Origin: an uncultured Collinsella sp.
GTDB lineage: Bacteria; Actinomycetota; Coriobacteriia; Coriobacteriales; Coriobacteriaceae
NCBI GenBank assembly: GCA_934654835.1
Contig: CAKUGY010000016.1
Coordinates: 1-49,615, forward strand
Length of the DNA: 49,615 nucleotides
Direction of reading: 5' to 3'
Positions 23,599 to 32,313 of this stretch are shown in pieces. Each line of letters starts with the position of its first letter. Position 1 is the stretch's first letter. Below the pieces are notes generated by a model that did no database searches, was not told where the DNA came from, and saw only the letters and a program-made list of their open reading frames with translations. A program made the position numbers and the translations under genes.

Positions 23599-25005
23599 CT
23601 ACTCTGTGGTGTCGTCGTCCTCGGCGAGTTGGGGGAAGACGGCGTCTTTGGGCATCGTGACCTTCGTCAGCGAGGTGAGCTTTTTGCTCAACGACGTGTC
23701 CGTCTTGACCAGGTCGCTCAGCGTCACAATCTTGTAGCCGTCGGCAATAAGGCCGTCGATGATCTGCGGCAGCGCCTCGAGCGTCTGCTCGGCGCATTCA
23801 CCGCTATCGGTCAGCAGCACGATATTGCCCGGCGTCACCGAATCGAGTACCGTCGAGACCTGCTCGTCGGCGCCGTTGAGCAGCCAGTCGCCCGAATCGA
23901 TATTCCACGAGACCACGGCGGACACCAGGTCCATCGCATCAATCCAGTTTTGCTCGTCAAAGGCCGCGTAGGGAGCACGCAGCAGCATCGTCGACGTTCC
24001 GGTCGTCGACTTGATCGCCTCGGTGCCCTTCGAAATCTGCTGGCGCACCGCGTCGCGGTCCTGGCCCTTGAGCGACTCGTCGCTGTAGCTGTTGGAACCG
24101 ATCTCGCACCCGGCATCGACAATCGCCTTGGCCGTGGCGGGCGAAGCCTCCGCGGCATCGCCCGAAATGAAGAACGTCGCCGTGACGCCCTTTTCCTTGA
24201 GCACGCTCAAGATTTGCTTGGTCGCGCCGCTCGGGCCCTCGTCAAACGTCAGCGCCACGTACTTTTCGTTGCCCTTGGGCGCCACGCTCGCGCACTCGAC
24301 CACGCAATCGGTGGCGGGCACGACCTCACCGCGGTCCTGCGTTTTGCCCGACTGCTCGCCAACCCATACCTCGGAGCGGCCCTGGACGCCCCACGTCTTG
24401 ACGTACTCGATAGCACCCGTGCCCTCGACCGTCAGCTTGGGCTCGATAACCGTGGCCTGCACCTCGTGCTTCTCGTAGGTATTGCGGCCGTCTTTGACCG
24501 TTATCTTCTCGCCGCCCGTAAGCTCGCGGCTTTTCCACTTGCCCTGCTTTACGCGCTTGCCGTCCACCTTGACCGACAGCTTTTCGCCGCCATGGCGGGT
24601 AAGCACGCTGTCGTCAACGGCCAGCAGGTCGCCGGCGTCGTAGGTTTCGGTCAGCTCTTGGTCGTCGATGAGATTTTGCAGCGTAGAGCCCACACGCACC
24701 GCGGTCTCCTGGCCGTTAAGCACAACGTCCACGCTGCGGTTAACGTAGCCCACGACGGCGGCGATAAACAAGACGAGCGCGCAGCCCACGGCGATAAGCG
24801 CGTAGGGCAGGCGAGACGGACGACGGGGCGTGCGGCTGTTGCCGATGCGAGCGCTGCGGTCGCTAAAACCACGGCTATGGTTGAGGTACATCGCGCCGGG
24901 CTTGCGACGGCGCTTGCGCTGACCGCTGGGCAGCTGCCCCAGGTCGCGACGCGCCGTCGGACGCGCACCCGAGCGCCCGTTTGAATATGATCCGTTTTGG
25001 CGCAT
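23599..25005 (-). CDS. Membrane-anchored NodB-fold protein, likely inactive deacetylase
   Basis: A 468-residue protein: basic cytoplasmic tail (1-66), membrane anchor (about 67-88), a beta-rich extracellular region (about 90-240), and a polysaccharide deacetylase fold (about 248-440). The fold is clear, but the metal site is lost: TFDDGP is TFDEGP (253-258), the HTYSH motif is replaced by SNSYSD (304-309), and the late LLHD is LLTD (397-400). RAPY (343-346) and the DSGDW motif (370-374) are kept. It probably binds glycan or has a structural role. GGGGGAGGG precedes ATG 25005; a terminator separates it from the operon upstream. Confidence 0.85.
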   Translation of the reverse strand: MRQNGSYSNGRSGARPTARRDLGQLPSGQRKRRRKPGAMYLNHSRGFSDRSARIGNSRTPRRPSRLPYALIAVGCALVLFIAAVVGYVNRSVDVVLNGQETAVRVGSTLQNLIDDQELTETYDAGDLLAVDDSVLTRHGGEKLSVKVDGKRVKQGKWKSRELTGGEKITVKDGRNTYEKHEVQATVIEPKLTVEGTGAIEYVKTWGVQGRSEVWVGEQSGKTQDRGEVVPATDCVVECASVAPKGNEKYVALTFDEGPSGATKQILSVLKEKGVTATFFISGDAAEASPATAKAIVDAGCEIGSNSYSDESLKGQDRDAVRQQISKGTEAIKSTTGTSTMLLRAPYAAFDEQNWIDAMDLVSAVVSWNIDSGDWLLNGADEQVSTVLDSVTPGNIVLLTDSGECAEQTLEALPQIIDGLIADGYKIVTLSDLVKTDTSLSKKLTSLTKVTMPKDAVFPQLAEDDDTTE

Positions 25006-25026
25006 GTGCCCTCCCCCAAAAACACA

Positions 25027-25056
25027 GCAAGCCGGAGCAACAGGTCTCCGGCTTGC
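25027..25056 (-). terminator. Terminator of the YtxH-PRC operon
   Basis: GCAAGCCGGAG and CTCCGGCTTGC form a perfect 11-bp stem with an 8-base loop, followed on the minus strand by TGTGTTTTTG. Confidence 0.9.
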
Positions 25057-25077
25057 CTCCCATCGTTTGGTACGTCG

Positions 25078-25833
25078 CTATTTTTTAGCTTTCGACGAGC
25101 CTCCGCTCGCCTTTTGGTATTCGTCCTTAAAGGCCTTGAACATGCCGCGCGTCTTGCCGAGCTGCTTGCCCAGCGCGCGACTGCCCTTGTCCACGGCGAC
25201 TGAGCCCTTGTCATCGAGCACCTTGGCACCCTTTTTGACCTTGTCGCCCACCACGACACTTGCCTCGGCGGCCTTGGCGGCAGCGCCGCCCGAATACCCG
25301 AGCGACTTGACCTCGTCCGAGACGATCATCGCGCCGTCCGCGTAGCCACGCAGCATCGTCGGCGGCATCTGCGTGTCGCCCACCAGCACGCTCGAAGCGG
25401 TACCGGCGGTCACGTAGAACGCCTGCACAATGCCAGAACGCGGCTTAAACTCAACGTCCGAGCAATAGCCCACGACATCGCCCGACTCCGTGCGCACGTC
25501 CATGCCAACCCAGATGATGCAATCGTCTAGGTTGATGTCGAGGCGCTTGGCCGCAGCAACATCGTAGGTGCCCTTGACGTCATCGACCGCAATGGCTCCC
25601 TCGTAGACGCCAATGGCATCGAGCGCCACAAATCGGTCGGGACGCTCGATCATGCCCGCGATATCGGACTGGCGAACCATAAAGCCCACCACGCGCGTGC
25701 CGCCCGGGGTAAAGACCGGAAAGTGAATCTTGCCGAGCTTTTTAGGGCTGCGCGGCGTGCCGTCCTTTTTGGTGCGCTTGTTCTCGGTGGGCTTGCGATA
25801 GATCTTGGCGCCGACAAAATCCCCGGCGCGCAT
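25078..25833 (-). CDS. PRC-barrel domain protein
   Basis: A 251-residue soluble protein with two PRC-barrel-like segments (about 1-75 and 85-165), recognised from patterns such as KLGKIHFPVF, RVVGFMVR and VVGYCSDVEF, then a basic Lys/Gly-rich tail (about 190-251). PRC barrels are small beta-barrels found in RNA-processing and membrane-associated proteins. Its start overlaps the stop of the YtxH gene (TAATG), so the two are co-translated. A related N-terminal barrel is present in the MgtE-like protein nearby. No function is known. Confidence 0.75.
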   Translation of the reverse strand: MRAGDFVGAKIYRKPTENKRTKKDGTPRSPKKLGKIHFPVFTPGGTRVVGFMVRQSDIAGMIERPDRFVALDAIGVYEGAIAVDDVKGTYDVAAAKRLDINLDDCIIWVGMDVRTESGDVVGYCSDVEFKPRSGIVQAFYVTAGTASSVLVGDTQMPPTMLRGYADGAMIVSDEVKSLGYSGGAAAKAAEASVVVGDKVKKGAKVLDDKGSVAVDKGSRALGKQLGKTRGMFKAFKDEYQKASGGSSKAKK

Positions 25834-26222
25834 TATGCCTCGGTCGAAGGCTCCGCTGCCTCGGCGTCAGCCTCGACGGCGTTCTCGACCACGACGTCGG
25901 CAGCGGGCGTCACGTTGCCGCCCGAGATGGCGTCGTTGAGCTGCTCGCGCAGCTGGTCCATGCGCTCGCGGGCAAGGTCAACCTTGGCACGCAGGTCATC
26001 GGTCTTGGCGTCGACCATCGGACCAAAATCGTTGACGGCGGCGCGGGCCTCCTCGGCGCTGTGCTCGTAGGTGTCGCGCATGTTATCCCAGGCGTCGTTG
26101 GCGATATCGGCGGCCATGGCGCGGGTCTCGGCGCCCGAGCGCGGGGCCAGGGCAACGCCGATGATGGCGCCGGCAGCGGCACCAAAGAGCGCACCGGAGA
26201 CAAAGCTGAAAGTCTTTCCCAT
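25833..26222 (-). CDS. YtxH-domain protein
   Basis: A 129-residue small protein with a glycine/alanine-rich membrane-associated segment (SGALFGAAAGAIIGVALAP, residues 8-26) followed by an amphipathic helical stretch and an acidic Ala/Glu tail. This is the YtxH pattern, linked to general stress proteins in Bacillus. ATG 26222 is chosen; ATG 26228, two codons upstream, is also possible because AGGAGAGGA precedes both. It overlaps the PRC-barrel gene by one base. Confidence 0.8.
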   Translation of the reverse strand: MGKTFSFVSGALFGAAAGAIIGVALAPRSGAETRAMAADIANDAWDNMRDTYEHSAEEARAAVNDFGPMVDAKTDDLRAKVDLARERMDQLREQLNDAISGGNVTPAADVVVENAVEADAEAAEPSTEA

Positions 26223-26358
26223 GATCATTCCTCTCCTGCGGGCACCTCGATGCCCACCGTTTGAATGCTGTCCATTATACCCGCAGCGCAACACTTGCCG
26301 CCCCGCTCATCTGCGTACGGCAAAAGCGCAGGTACATGATGGTGATAAGCGAGTGAAC

Positions 26359-27198
26359 CTACTCCTGTGGCATAGCCGGCATGGCCACCGTGGCGGCCGG
26401 GTCCTCGCCGGCGCCGTCAACGAGCGGCAGGCTGCCCTCGTGTGCCGAGCCGGACGGAGCCGTTGCCGCGCCGCCAAAGACGGCCGCGGGGGCCTCGTGG
26501 TTCTCGGCGACCGCACCCTCGGTATCGATTGCCATCTGCGGCTCGTCGTCAAAGTTGGGGACGCCCTGGGGCTCCGCGGGCTCGGGCTCGGCGGCAGCAT
26601 CGGCAGCCGCCTCGGCGGCAGGCTCGATGTCAGCGTCGGCAGGAGCCTCGACCCCAGCCTCGGCCGCATCCTCGCCATTCGCGGCGGCGACGGCCTCGCG
26701 CGGATCCTTGCCCTCGGCCTCGGCGCGCATGCCCAACACCAGGTTGCGCAAGCCCGCGACCGTGCCCTCCACATCGGGAGCGGGCTGGTCGGCGTGCAGG
26801 TACGCCCAGTCCATCATAAAGGTGGCCGAAGACAGCGCGCCGATGGCCAGCGCGTCGTCGGGACACGAAAGCTCAACCTCAAAGACGCGCTCGTCGTGCT
26901 CGCTCACGCGGGTGCGGCCGCACGAAATGCTGCCGGCGAGGCCGGTCTCGTTCATGAGCTCGACCGTCACGTGCTCCAGCAGGTGGCAGAGCTCGGTCTG
27001 GCCCATGCAGTCCTGGAACTCGCGACCGGAATCGCCCAGGCACAGATGCTTGGCAATCGCGGGCACCAGATAGTACACGCGCGCCGTGGCCTCGATATCC
27101 TCCGAGGTCATCAGCGGCATGCCGGGATTTACCAGCACATGCGCGCAGATCTTGTCCTCGCTGACGGTGACCTTAAGGATGTTGAACAGGCCTGCCAT
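26359..27198 (-). CDS. Uncharacterised protein with an HLLEH motif and Ala/Glu-rich tail
   Basis: A 279-residue soluble protein. The first 150 residues look folded and carry a striking segment CMGQTELCHLLEHVTVELM, reminiscent of the small N-terminal domain of cyanophycin-synthetase-like proteins, although the link is weak. The second half (about 155-279) is a low-complexity Ala/Glu/Pro/Asp tail with no obvious fold. It lies just downstream of the CNNM-type gene on the same strand, 24 bases apart, and has GGGGAGAG before its start. Probably limited to Coriobacteriia. Function unknown. Confidence 0.6.
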   Translation of the reverse strand: MAGLFNILKVTVSEDKICAHVLVNPGMPLMTSEDIEATARVYYLVPAIAKHLCLGDSGREFQDCMGQTELCHLLEHVTVELMNETGLAGSISCGRTRVSEHDERVFEVELSCPDDALAIGALSSATFMMDWAYLHADQPAPDVEGTVAGLRNLVLGMRAEAEGKDPREAVAAANGEDAAEAGVEAPADADIEPAAEAAADAAAEPEPAEPQGVPNFDDEPQMAIDTEGAVAENHEAPAAVFGGAATAPSGSAHEGSLPLVDGAGEDPAATVAMPAMPQE

Positions 27199-27222
27199 AA
27201 CTCTCCCCTACTCTTCCTTGCC

Positions 27223-28596
27223 CTACTCGTCGCCATCATGCGGATTCGCGGAACCCGCACCCGACGACGCCGGCTTTTCTGCCGAGGACTCGGAATCCTT
27301 CTTATCGGTTTCGGCCGGAGCGATCACGCGAATGAGCGAGATACGCTGGCCACGCATCGACTGCACTTTAAACTTGTACCCCGCAACCTCAAACACCTCT
27401 CCGATGTCGGGCACCGAGTCGCAAAGCTCCAAAATCCAGCCGGCGATGGTCTCATAATCATCGCTTTCCTCGAGCGGCCAACCAAGCTCAATCGCGTCAT
27501 CGCACGAAAAACGCCCATCGACGAGCCACTCACGGCGCGAAAGGCGCGTGAGGTACTTGTTGTCGGGGTCGAACTCGTCCTCGATCTCGCCGACGATCTC
27601 CTCGACGATGTCCTCGATGGTGATGATGCCGGCCGTGCCGCCGTACTCGTCCACGACCACCACGATCTGGTCGTGCGAGGTCTGCATCTCGGACAGCAGC
27701 GGCAGGATGTCCTTGGTGTCGGGCACAAAGGTGGCGTCGCGCAAAAAGCCGGCGATGGGCTGACCGCCCCTGCCGTCGAGCGCGGGCTGGATCAGGTCCT
27801 TGATGTGCGCGATGCCGGCGACGTTATCGGGATCCTCGTGGTAGACGGGGATGCGGCTAAAGCCGGTTTGACGCATGGTGGACAGTACGTCGGCGACCGT
27901 CTCGTCGTCCTCGCACATGGTGGTGTCCACGCGCGGCACCATGACCTCGCGGGCAACGGTGTCGCCCAGGTCGAAGATCTCGTGAATCATGCGTTTTTCC
28001 TCGTCGAGCAGATCATCCTGCTCCGAGACCATGTACTTGATCTCTTCTTCCGAGACGTTCTGGCGGTCATCGGCGCTCTTGATGCGCAGGATGCGGGCCA
28101 AGCCGTCGGAGCAGGCGCCGGTCAGCCACACGAGCGGGCGGGCAATCTTTTGGAACACGGAGAGCGGCCCCACGACCTGCTTGGACACGCCCTCGGCGTT
28201 GGCCAGACCGATGCGCTTAGGCACCAGCTCGCCGATCACGATGGACACAAAGGCGACCGCGACGGTAATGATGACCGGCGCCAGGCCGCGCGCGATAGCG
28301 GAGAGCGGCGCGATGCCAAAGCTCATGAGCCACGTGGCGAGCGGGTCGGACAGGCTCGTCGAGGCAACGGCGGACGAGGCGAAGCCCACGAGCGTGATGG
28401 CGACCTGGATGGTGGCCAGCAACTGGTCGGAGTCGGCGGCCAGCTTAATGGCGCGCTCGGCGCGCTTGTCGCCCTCCTCGGCCTCGTGCTCCAGCACGGC
28501 GCGCTTAGCCGTGGTGAGCGCCATCTCGGACATAGAGAAGTAGCCGTTGATGAGGGTCAAAACGAGTGTGGTGATAAGGGAGATGGTTATGTCCAT
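27223..28596 (-). CDS. CNNM/CorC-family protein (DUF21-CBS-CorC_HlyC)
   Basis: A 457-residue membrane protein with the classic order: DUF21/CNNM membrane domain (about 1-190, four helices starting with NGYFSMSEMAL), a CBS pair (about 205-335), and a CorC_HlyC domain (about 345-430), then an acidic tail. These proteins are linked to Mg2+ (and Co2+) efflux or homeostasis; older names call them hemolysins. With the NRMT and the MgtE-like protein, it is the third Mg-related gene in 8 kb. The PAQR gene lies 115 bases upstream on the same strand. Confidence 0.93.
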   Translation of the reverse strand: MDITISLITTLVLTLINGYFSMSEMALTTAKRAVLEHEAEEGDKRAERAIKLAADSDQLLATIQVAITLVGFASSAVASTSLSDPLATWLMSFGIAPLSAIARGLAPVIITVAVAFVSIVIGELVPKRIGLANAEGVSKQVVGPLSVFQKIARPLVWLTGACSDGLARILRIKSADDRQNVSEEEIKYMVSEQDDLLDEEKRMIHEIFDLGDTVAREVMVPRVDTTMCEDDETVADVLSTMRQTGFSRIPVYHEDPDNVAGIAHIKDLIQPALDGRGGQPIAGFLRDATFVPDTKDILPLLSEMQTSHDQIVVVVDEYGGTAGIITIEDIVEEIVGEIEDEFDPDNKYLTRLSRREWLVDGRFSCDDAIELGWPLEESDDYETIAGWILELCDSVPDIGEVFEVAGYKFKVQSMRGQRISLIRVIAPAETDKKDSESSAEKPASSGAGSANPHDGDE

Positions 28597-28711
28597 CGGG
28601 AGTTTCTCGAACCTCCAAGATTCGGGACGTCAGGTCAAAACGCAGATAGCGGATAGGGCAGTTGCGCCGGTCGCCCGTGCGAGCGGGGCCGTGGGCGCGG
28701 ATGCGTGATCG

Positions 28712-29395
28712 TTAGATTACGAAGAGGATCACCGCCATGAACTGGAAGATGCTACCGGCGAGCACCCACAGGTGAAACACGCTGTGCAGGTAGCGCACGT
28801 TTTTGGCGATGTAGAACGGCACGCCCACGGTATAGCACACGCCGCCGACGGCGAGCAGCGCCAACGCGACGGGGTTGAGCAGCGCCACCAGTGCGGGCAG
28901 CTTAAAGACGACGAGCCAGCCCATTAGCAGGTAGACCAGGCCGCTTACCCAGTGCGGCTGACGCTCGCGCAAAAAGCACTCGAGGGCAATGCCAATGATG
29001 GCGATGGCCCATACCGCAAAGAACAGCGCGGGACCGCCGTCGTTTGCCAACGTGATGAGGCAAAACGGCGTATAGCTGCCCGCAATGAGCAGGTAGATGC
29101 AGCTGTGGTCGATGATGCGGAACACGCGCTTGGCGCGCTCGGGCTGAATCGCGTGATAGAGCGTGGAGGCCAGGTATTCGAGGATGATGCTGACGCCGTA
29201 GACGATCGCCGCGGCCATATGTGCCGGGCCGCCACCGCGCAGGGCAGCGAATACGATCAGAAGTACGAGGCCCGCGATGCCCAGCAGGCAGCCGACACCA
29301 TGGGTGACGGAGTTCATGATCTCCTCGCCCACTGTGTACTGCGGAACGGCCGCGGCCTTAGGTCGCGGCTTGGAACTGTCGCTCGAATCGGACAT
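28712..29395 (-). CDS. PAQR-family protein (hemolysin III/TrhA-like)
   Basis: A 227-residue, seven-helix membrane protein. It has EEIMNSVTHGVG before helix 1 and the strong signature DHSCIYLLIAGSYTPF; SVFHLWVLAGSIFQF near the end holds one conserved His, whereas the last family His is replaced by Gln. Bacterial members affect membrane energy or lipid state. ATG 29395 is chosen because GGAGGATG lies ten bases upstream; the earlier ATG has no ribosome site. It is divergent from an alpha/beta hydrolase. Confidence 0.9.
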   Translation of the reverse strand: MSDSSDSSKPRPKAAAVPQYTVGEEIMNSVTHGVGCLLGIAGLVLLIVFAALRGGGPAHMAAAIVYGVSIILEYLASTLYHAIQPERAKRVFRIIDHSCIYLLIAGSYTPFCLITLANDGGPALFFAVWAIAIIGIALECFLRERQPHWVSGLVYLLMGWLVVFKLPALVALLNPVALALLAVGGVCYTVGVPFYIAKNVRYLHSVFHLWVLAGSIFQFMAVILFVI

Positions 29396-29502
29396 GCCGG
29401 TTACATCCTCCAACATAAATAGTTCTCAACACTATATCAAAGCGTCTGGGTACGTGCGAAATTTGCACCTTACGTGACCCTTTGTTTACCCATTCTTTGC
29501 TT

Positions 29503-29561
29503 GTTGACGCATCAACGGTGAACATCCATAATGCGCTTGCATAAAATGTTGATGTATTAAC
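29503..29561 (+). promoter_or_regulatory. Promoter with twin 14-bp palindromic operators
   Basis: TTGACG (29504-29509) and CATAAT (29527-29532) with a 17-base spacer form a good promoter. Palindrome GTTGACGCATCAAC (29503-29516) covers the -35, and GTTGATGTATTAAC (29548-29561) sits just after the start point. Both fit GTTGAYGYATYAAC. This is a typical two-site repression layout for a MarR- or TetR-like protein. Confidence 0.7.
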
Positions 29562-29582
29562 ATCTTATAGGAAAGCTTCTTT

Positions 29583-30548
29583 ATGTCTCAAAACGCACGT
29601 TCTTATCGAAAGCTGAAGATAGCCGGCGTCGTTGCGCTGGCGCTTGTTGTCGCGCTGCTCGGGTTTGCCGGCAACTTCCTGTTCGACTTTGCCCTGAACC
29701 CCCAAGCGCCCTACACCATGAAGATGATGCAGGACGGAAAGGATGCCGGAAAAGGCGAGCAGATGGATGCCGAAGAGACCGAGGCACGGGCGTGGTTTAA
29801 GCAGAACCGCGAGAGCAGCAGTCTTACCGCAGATGACGGGACCGAGCTTGCCGCTTGGTATTTTGTCGCACCGGAGAGCACCCATGACTACGCCGTCTGC
29901 CTGCACGGATACACCAACGAGCCCATCGGTATGGCCCGATACGTCAAGCGCTTCCACGACCGCGGCATGAACGTGCTCGCGCCCGCCGCCCGCGCCCACG
30001 AGCGTTCCGGCGGCGACTACATCGGCATGGGATGGCCCGAGCGGCTCGATGTCGTCGCGTGGATCGAGCGGATTGTCCAGGCCGATCCCGAGGCGCGCAT
30101 TCTGGTCTTTGGCGAGTCGATGGGCGCGGCGACCGCCATGAACGTGGCAGGGGAACCTTTACCGGCAAACGTCAAATGCATTATCGAGGATTGCGGCTAT
30201 ACGAGCGTTTGGGACGAGTTTTCCCTGCAGCTCAAGGACGTATTTGGGCTGCCCACTTTTCCGCTGCTCGATGTTGCCAACCTGGTATGTAACGTGCGCG
30301 CAGGCTACGACTTCCACAAGGCCAGCAGCGTTGAGCAACTCAAACACGCGACGGTCCCCATGCTGTTTATCCATGGAGACCAGGACACCTTTGTGCCGTA
30401 CAGTATGCTCGACCAAAACTACGAGGCGTGTGCCAGCAAGGTCAAGCAAAAGCTCACCGTCCACGGCGCTGCCCACGCCAAGAGTGCGCAGGTTGACCCC
30501 GAGCTCTACTGGAGCACGGTCAACGACTTCCTCGACAAGAATTTCTAG
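29583..30548 (+). CDS. Membrane-anchored alpha/beta hydrolase
   Basis: A 321-residue protein with an N-terminal membrane segment (about 11-34), which makes the catalytic domain extracellular. Oxyanion-loop LHGYTNEP, nucleophile GESMGAAT, acid GDQDTFV and a late His in HGAAHAKS are all visible. It resembles YqkD-like S9/hydrolase_4 proteins of Gram-positive bacteria. AGGAAAG precedes the ATG. The operators upstream suggest it is induced by some compound; no matching regulator is encoded beside it. The substrate is unknown. Confidence 0.9.
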   Translation: MSQNARSYRKLKIAGVVALALVVALLGFAGNFLFDFALNPQAPYTMKMMQDGKDAGKGEQMDAEETEARAWFKQNRESSSLTADDGTELAAWYFVAPESTHDYAVCLHGYTNEPIGMARYVKRFHDRGMNVLAPAARAHERSGGDYIGMGWPERLDVVAWIERIVQADPEARILVFGESMGAATAMNVAGEPLPANVKCIIEDCGYTSVWDEFSLQLKDVFGLPTFPLLDVANLVCNVRAGYDFHKASSVEQLKHATVPMLFIHGDQDTFVPYSMLDQNYEACASKVKQKLTVHGAAHAKSAQVDPELYWSTVNDFLDKNF

Positions 30549-30585
30549 GCAAAAAGCGGCGTCTGGAGATTTATCTAACCCCCTC

Positions 30586-30717
30586 TTTTCGGAAGTATGC
30601 GGCAAAATCTGGAACTGCCGACCAGACTGCAGTTTTACCAGCAATTTATCAGGGGTTTTGTTGCCAAAAAACGCTGTGTGCTCGGCGGTTTCGAAATTTG
30701 CCGCATACTTCCGAAAA
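30586..30717. repeat. 132-bp element with perfect 21-bp terminal inverted repeats
   Basis: Positions 30586-30606 and 30697-30717 are exact inverted copies, with the core GGAAGTATGCGGCAAA. The 90 bases between have no gene. The right end abuts a strong terminator. It may be a MITE-like repeat or a structured RNA. Confidence 0.7.
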
Positions 30718-30752
30718 ACCGCCCGCGAGCGCTGCGCTCGCAGGCGGTTTTT
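30714..30752. terminator. Bidirectional terminator
   Basis: AACCGCC-CGCGAGCG pairs with CGCTCGC-A-GGCGGTT across a short loop, with A residues on the left and TTTTT on the right. It lies between the convergent alpha/beta hydrolase and DUF362 genes and can serve both. Confidence 0.85.
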
Positions 30753-30799
30753 ACTTGCATTGCACTACAAAAGAGCGCAATTTGTCCAATAGCCCGGCG

Positions 30800-31996
30800 C
30801 TACTTGACCTCGATGAGCTCGTACTCGCTCGTGCCCAGGCCGATCTTCTCGGCGTGCGCGATGCAGGAGCGCCAGTCGGTGTCGGGATGCGTGATGCAGA
30901 AGGGATCCTTGGCCTGCTCGCCCTCCAGATGCTCGTGGTTGTGCTCCATCTTGGCGGCGCTATCAGTGAGCTCGGTGTTGGGCAGCGGCTCTGATGCCAT
31001 GACGGCGTCGGCGCAGGCTTGGTCGATGGCAACCGGATCGAAGCTCGCGAACATGCCGATGTCGTTGACGATGGGCGTGTCGTTCTCGGCGTGGCAGTCG
31101 CAGTTGGGGCTGATGTCCATGGCCAGCGAGATGTGGAAGCTCGGGCGACCGTCGACGATGGCCTTGGTGTACTCGGCGATCTTGCAGTTGAGCACGTCGG
31201 CCGCGGCATCGTAATCGGGCTTGATGGCGTCCTGATTGCACACGCCGATGCAGCGGCCGCAGCCCAGGCAGCGGTCGTGGTCGATGGCGGCCACGTGCAC
31301 CGTGCGGGTGCTGCCGTTGGCAAGCTCGCGCTCGCGGGTGTCGTCAAACGAGATGGCGTTGTGCGCGCAGATCTTCTCGCAGGCACGGCAGCCCACGCAG
31401 TGCTCGGTCGCAACACTTGGCTTGCCGGCGGCATGCTGCTCCATCTTGCCGGCGCGGCTGCCGCCGCCCATGCCCAGGTTCTTCATGGCGCCGCCAAAGC
31501 CAGCCTGCTCATGGCCCTTAAAGTGGGTGAGGCTGATCACGATATCGGCGTCCATGAGCGCCTGGCCGATCTTGGCCTCGTGCACGTACTCGCCGCCCTC
31601 GACCGGGACGAGCGCCTCGTCGGTACCCTTGAGGCCGTCGGCAATGATGACCTGGCAGCCCGTGGCGTACGGAGTGAAGCCGTTCTGATAGGCGGTGTCG
31701 ATGTGCTCGAGTGCGTTTTTGCGGCTACCGACGTAAAGCGTGTTGCAGTCGGTGAGGAAGGGCTTGCCGCCCAGCTCCTTCACGACGTCCGCGACGGCAC
31801 GGGCGTAGTTGGGGCGCAAAAAGCTCAAGTTGCCCAGCTCGCCAAAGTGGATCTTGATGGCGACGAACTTGTTCTCAAAGTCAATCTGCTCGATGCCAGC
31901 GCGACGGATGAGGCGCTTGAGTTTGTCGAGCTGGCTCTCGCGGCCGTGCGTGCGCAGGTTGGTGAAGTACACCTTGGCGGGTGCAGTTGCGGTCAT
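30800..31996 (-). CDS. DUF362 4Fe-4S protein
   Basis: A 398-residue protein with an N-terminal DUF362 domain (about 5-185, including SLTHFKGHEQAGFGGAMKN) and a ferredoxin module with two cluster motifs, CVGCRACEKIC and CLGCGRCIGVC (about 200-255), then a second DUF362-like part. Such proteins are common in anaerobes and are presumed to work in electron transfer, but the role is not known. No signal peptide. It seems to be a single-gene unit with AGGGGATAG before its start. Confidence 0.9.
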   Translation of the reverse strand: MTATAPAKVYFTNLRTHGRESQLDKLKRLIRRAGIEQIDFENKFVAIKIHFGELGNLSFLRPNYARAVADVVKELGGKPFLTDCNTLYVGSRKNALEHIDTAYQNGFTPYATGCQVIIADGLKGTDEALVPVEGGEYVHEAKIGQALMDADIVISLTHFKGHEQAGFGGAMKNLGMGGGSRAGKMEQHAAGKPSVATEHCVGCRACEKICAHNAISFDDTRERELANGSTRTVHVAAIDHDRCLGCGRCIGVCNQDAIKPDYDAAADVLNCKIAEYTKAIVDGRPSFHISLAMDISPNCDCHAENDTPIVNDIGMFASFDPVAIDQACADAVMASEPLPNTELTDSAAKMEHNHEHLEGEQAKDPFCITHPDTDWRSCIAHAEKIGLGTSEYELIEVK

Positions 31997-32086
31997 AGAT
32001 CTATCCCCTCGGTCTATATGGCGTTACAGACATAAGAGGATGGTACCCATTGGAGTGGGGTCGAAGTCAAGCACGGAAGCGGGAGC

Positions 32087-32313
32087 ACCTAGTCGTTGGG
32101 GACGCTCTTAAACGACTAGTCGTTAGGGACACTCTTTCACTACCCGGCAGCTGGGTGTTCCTTTCCTGCCGGCAAATGGGGACAGTCCTTACCACCCCGG
32201 CCGGCAACCCGGCGAGTCGGCAAAGACTGTCCCCCGACGACTGGTCGTTTAAGTCTGTCCCCAATGACCACTTTTGGTCGTTTAAGCCTGTCCCCAATGA
32301 CTACCCAATGGCT
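32087..32313. repeat. Cluster of CTGTCCCCAATGA-type repeats
   Basis: The gap 31997-32311 carries no gene but several copies of a short repeat (GTCGTTTAAGTCTGTCCCC at 32245, again near 32278, and inverted GGGGACAGTCCTT near 32178). The copy at 32275-32313 matches 35926-35964 in the same orientation at 35 of 39 bases, so the FtsX exporter is bracketed by direct repeats. Confidence 0.75.

Noticed and set aside
23599..25005. Active peptidoglycan or chitin deacetylase
   Set aside because: The metal-binding His residues and the late catalytic His are all missing.
26071..28656. 861-codon open frame on the plus strand
   Set aside because: It is antisense to four well-supported genes; long antisense frames are expected at this GC content.
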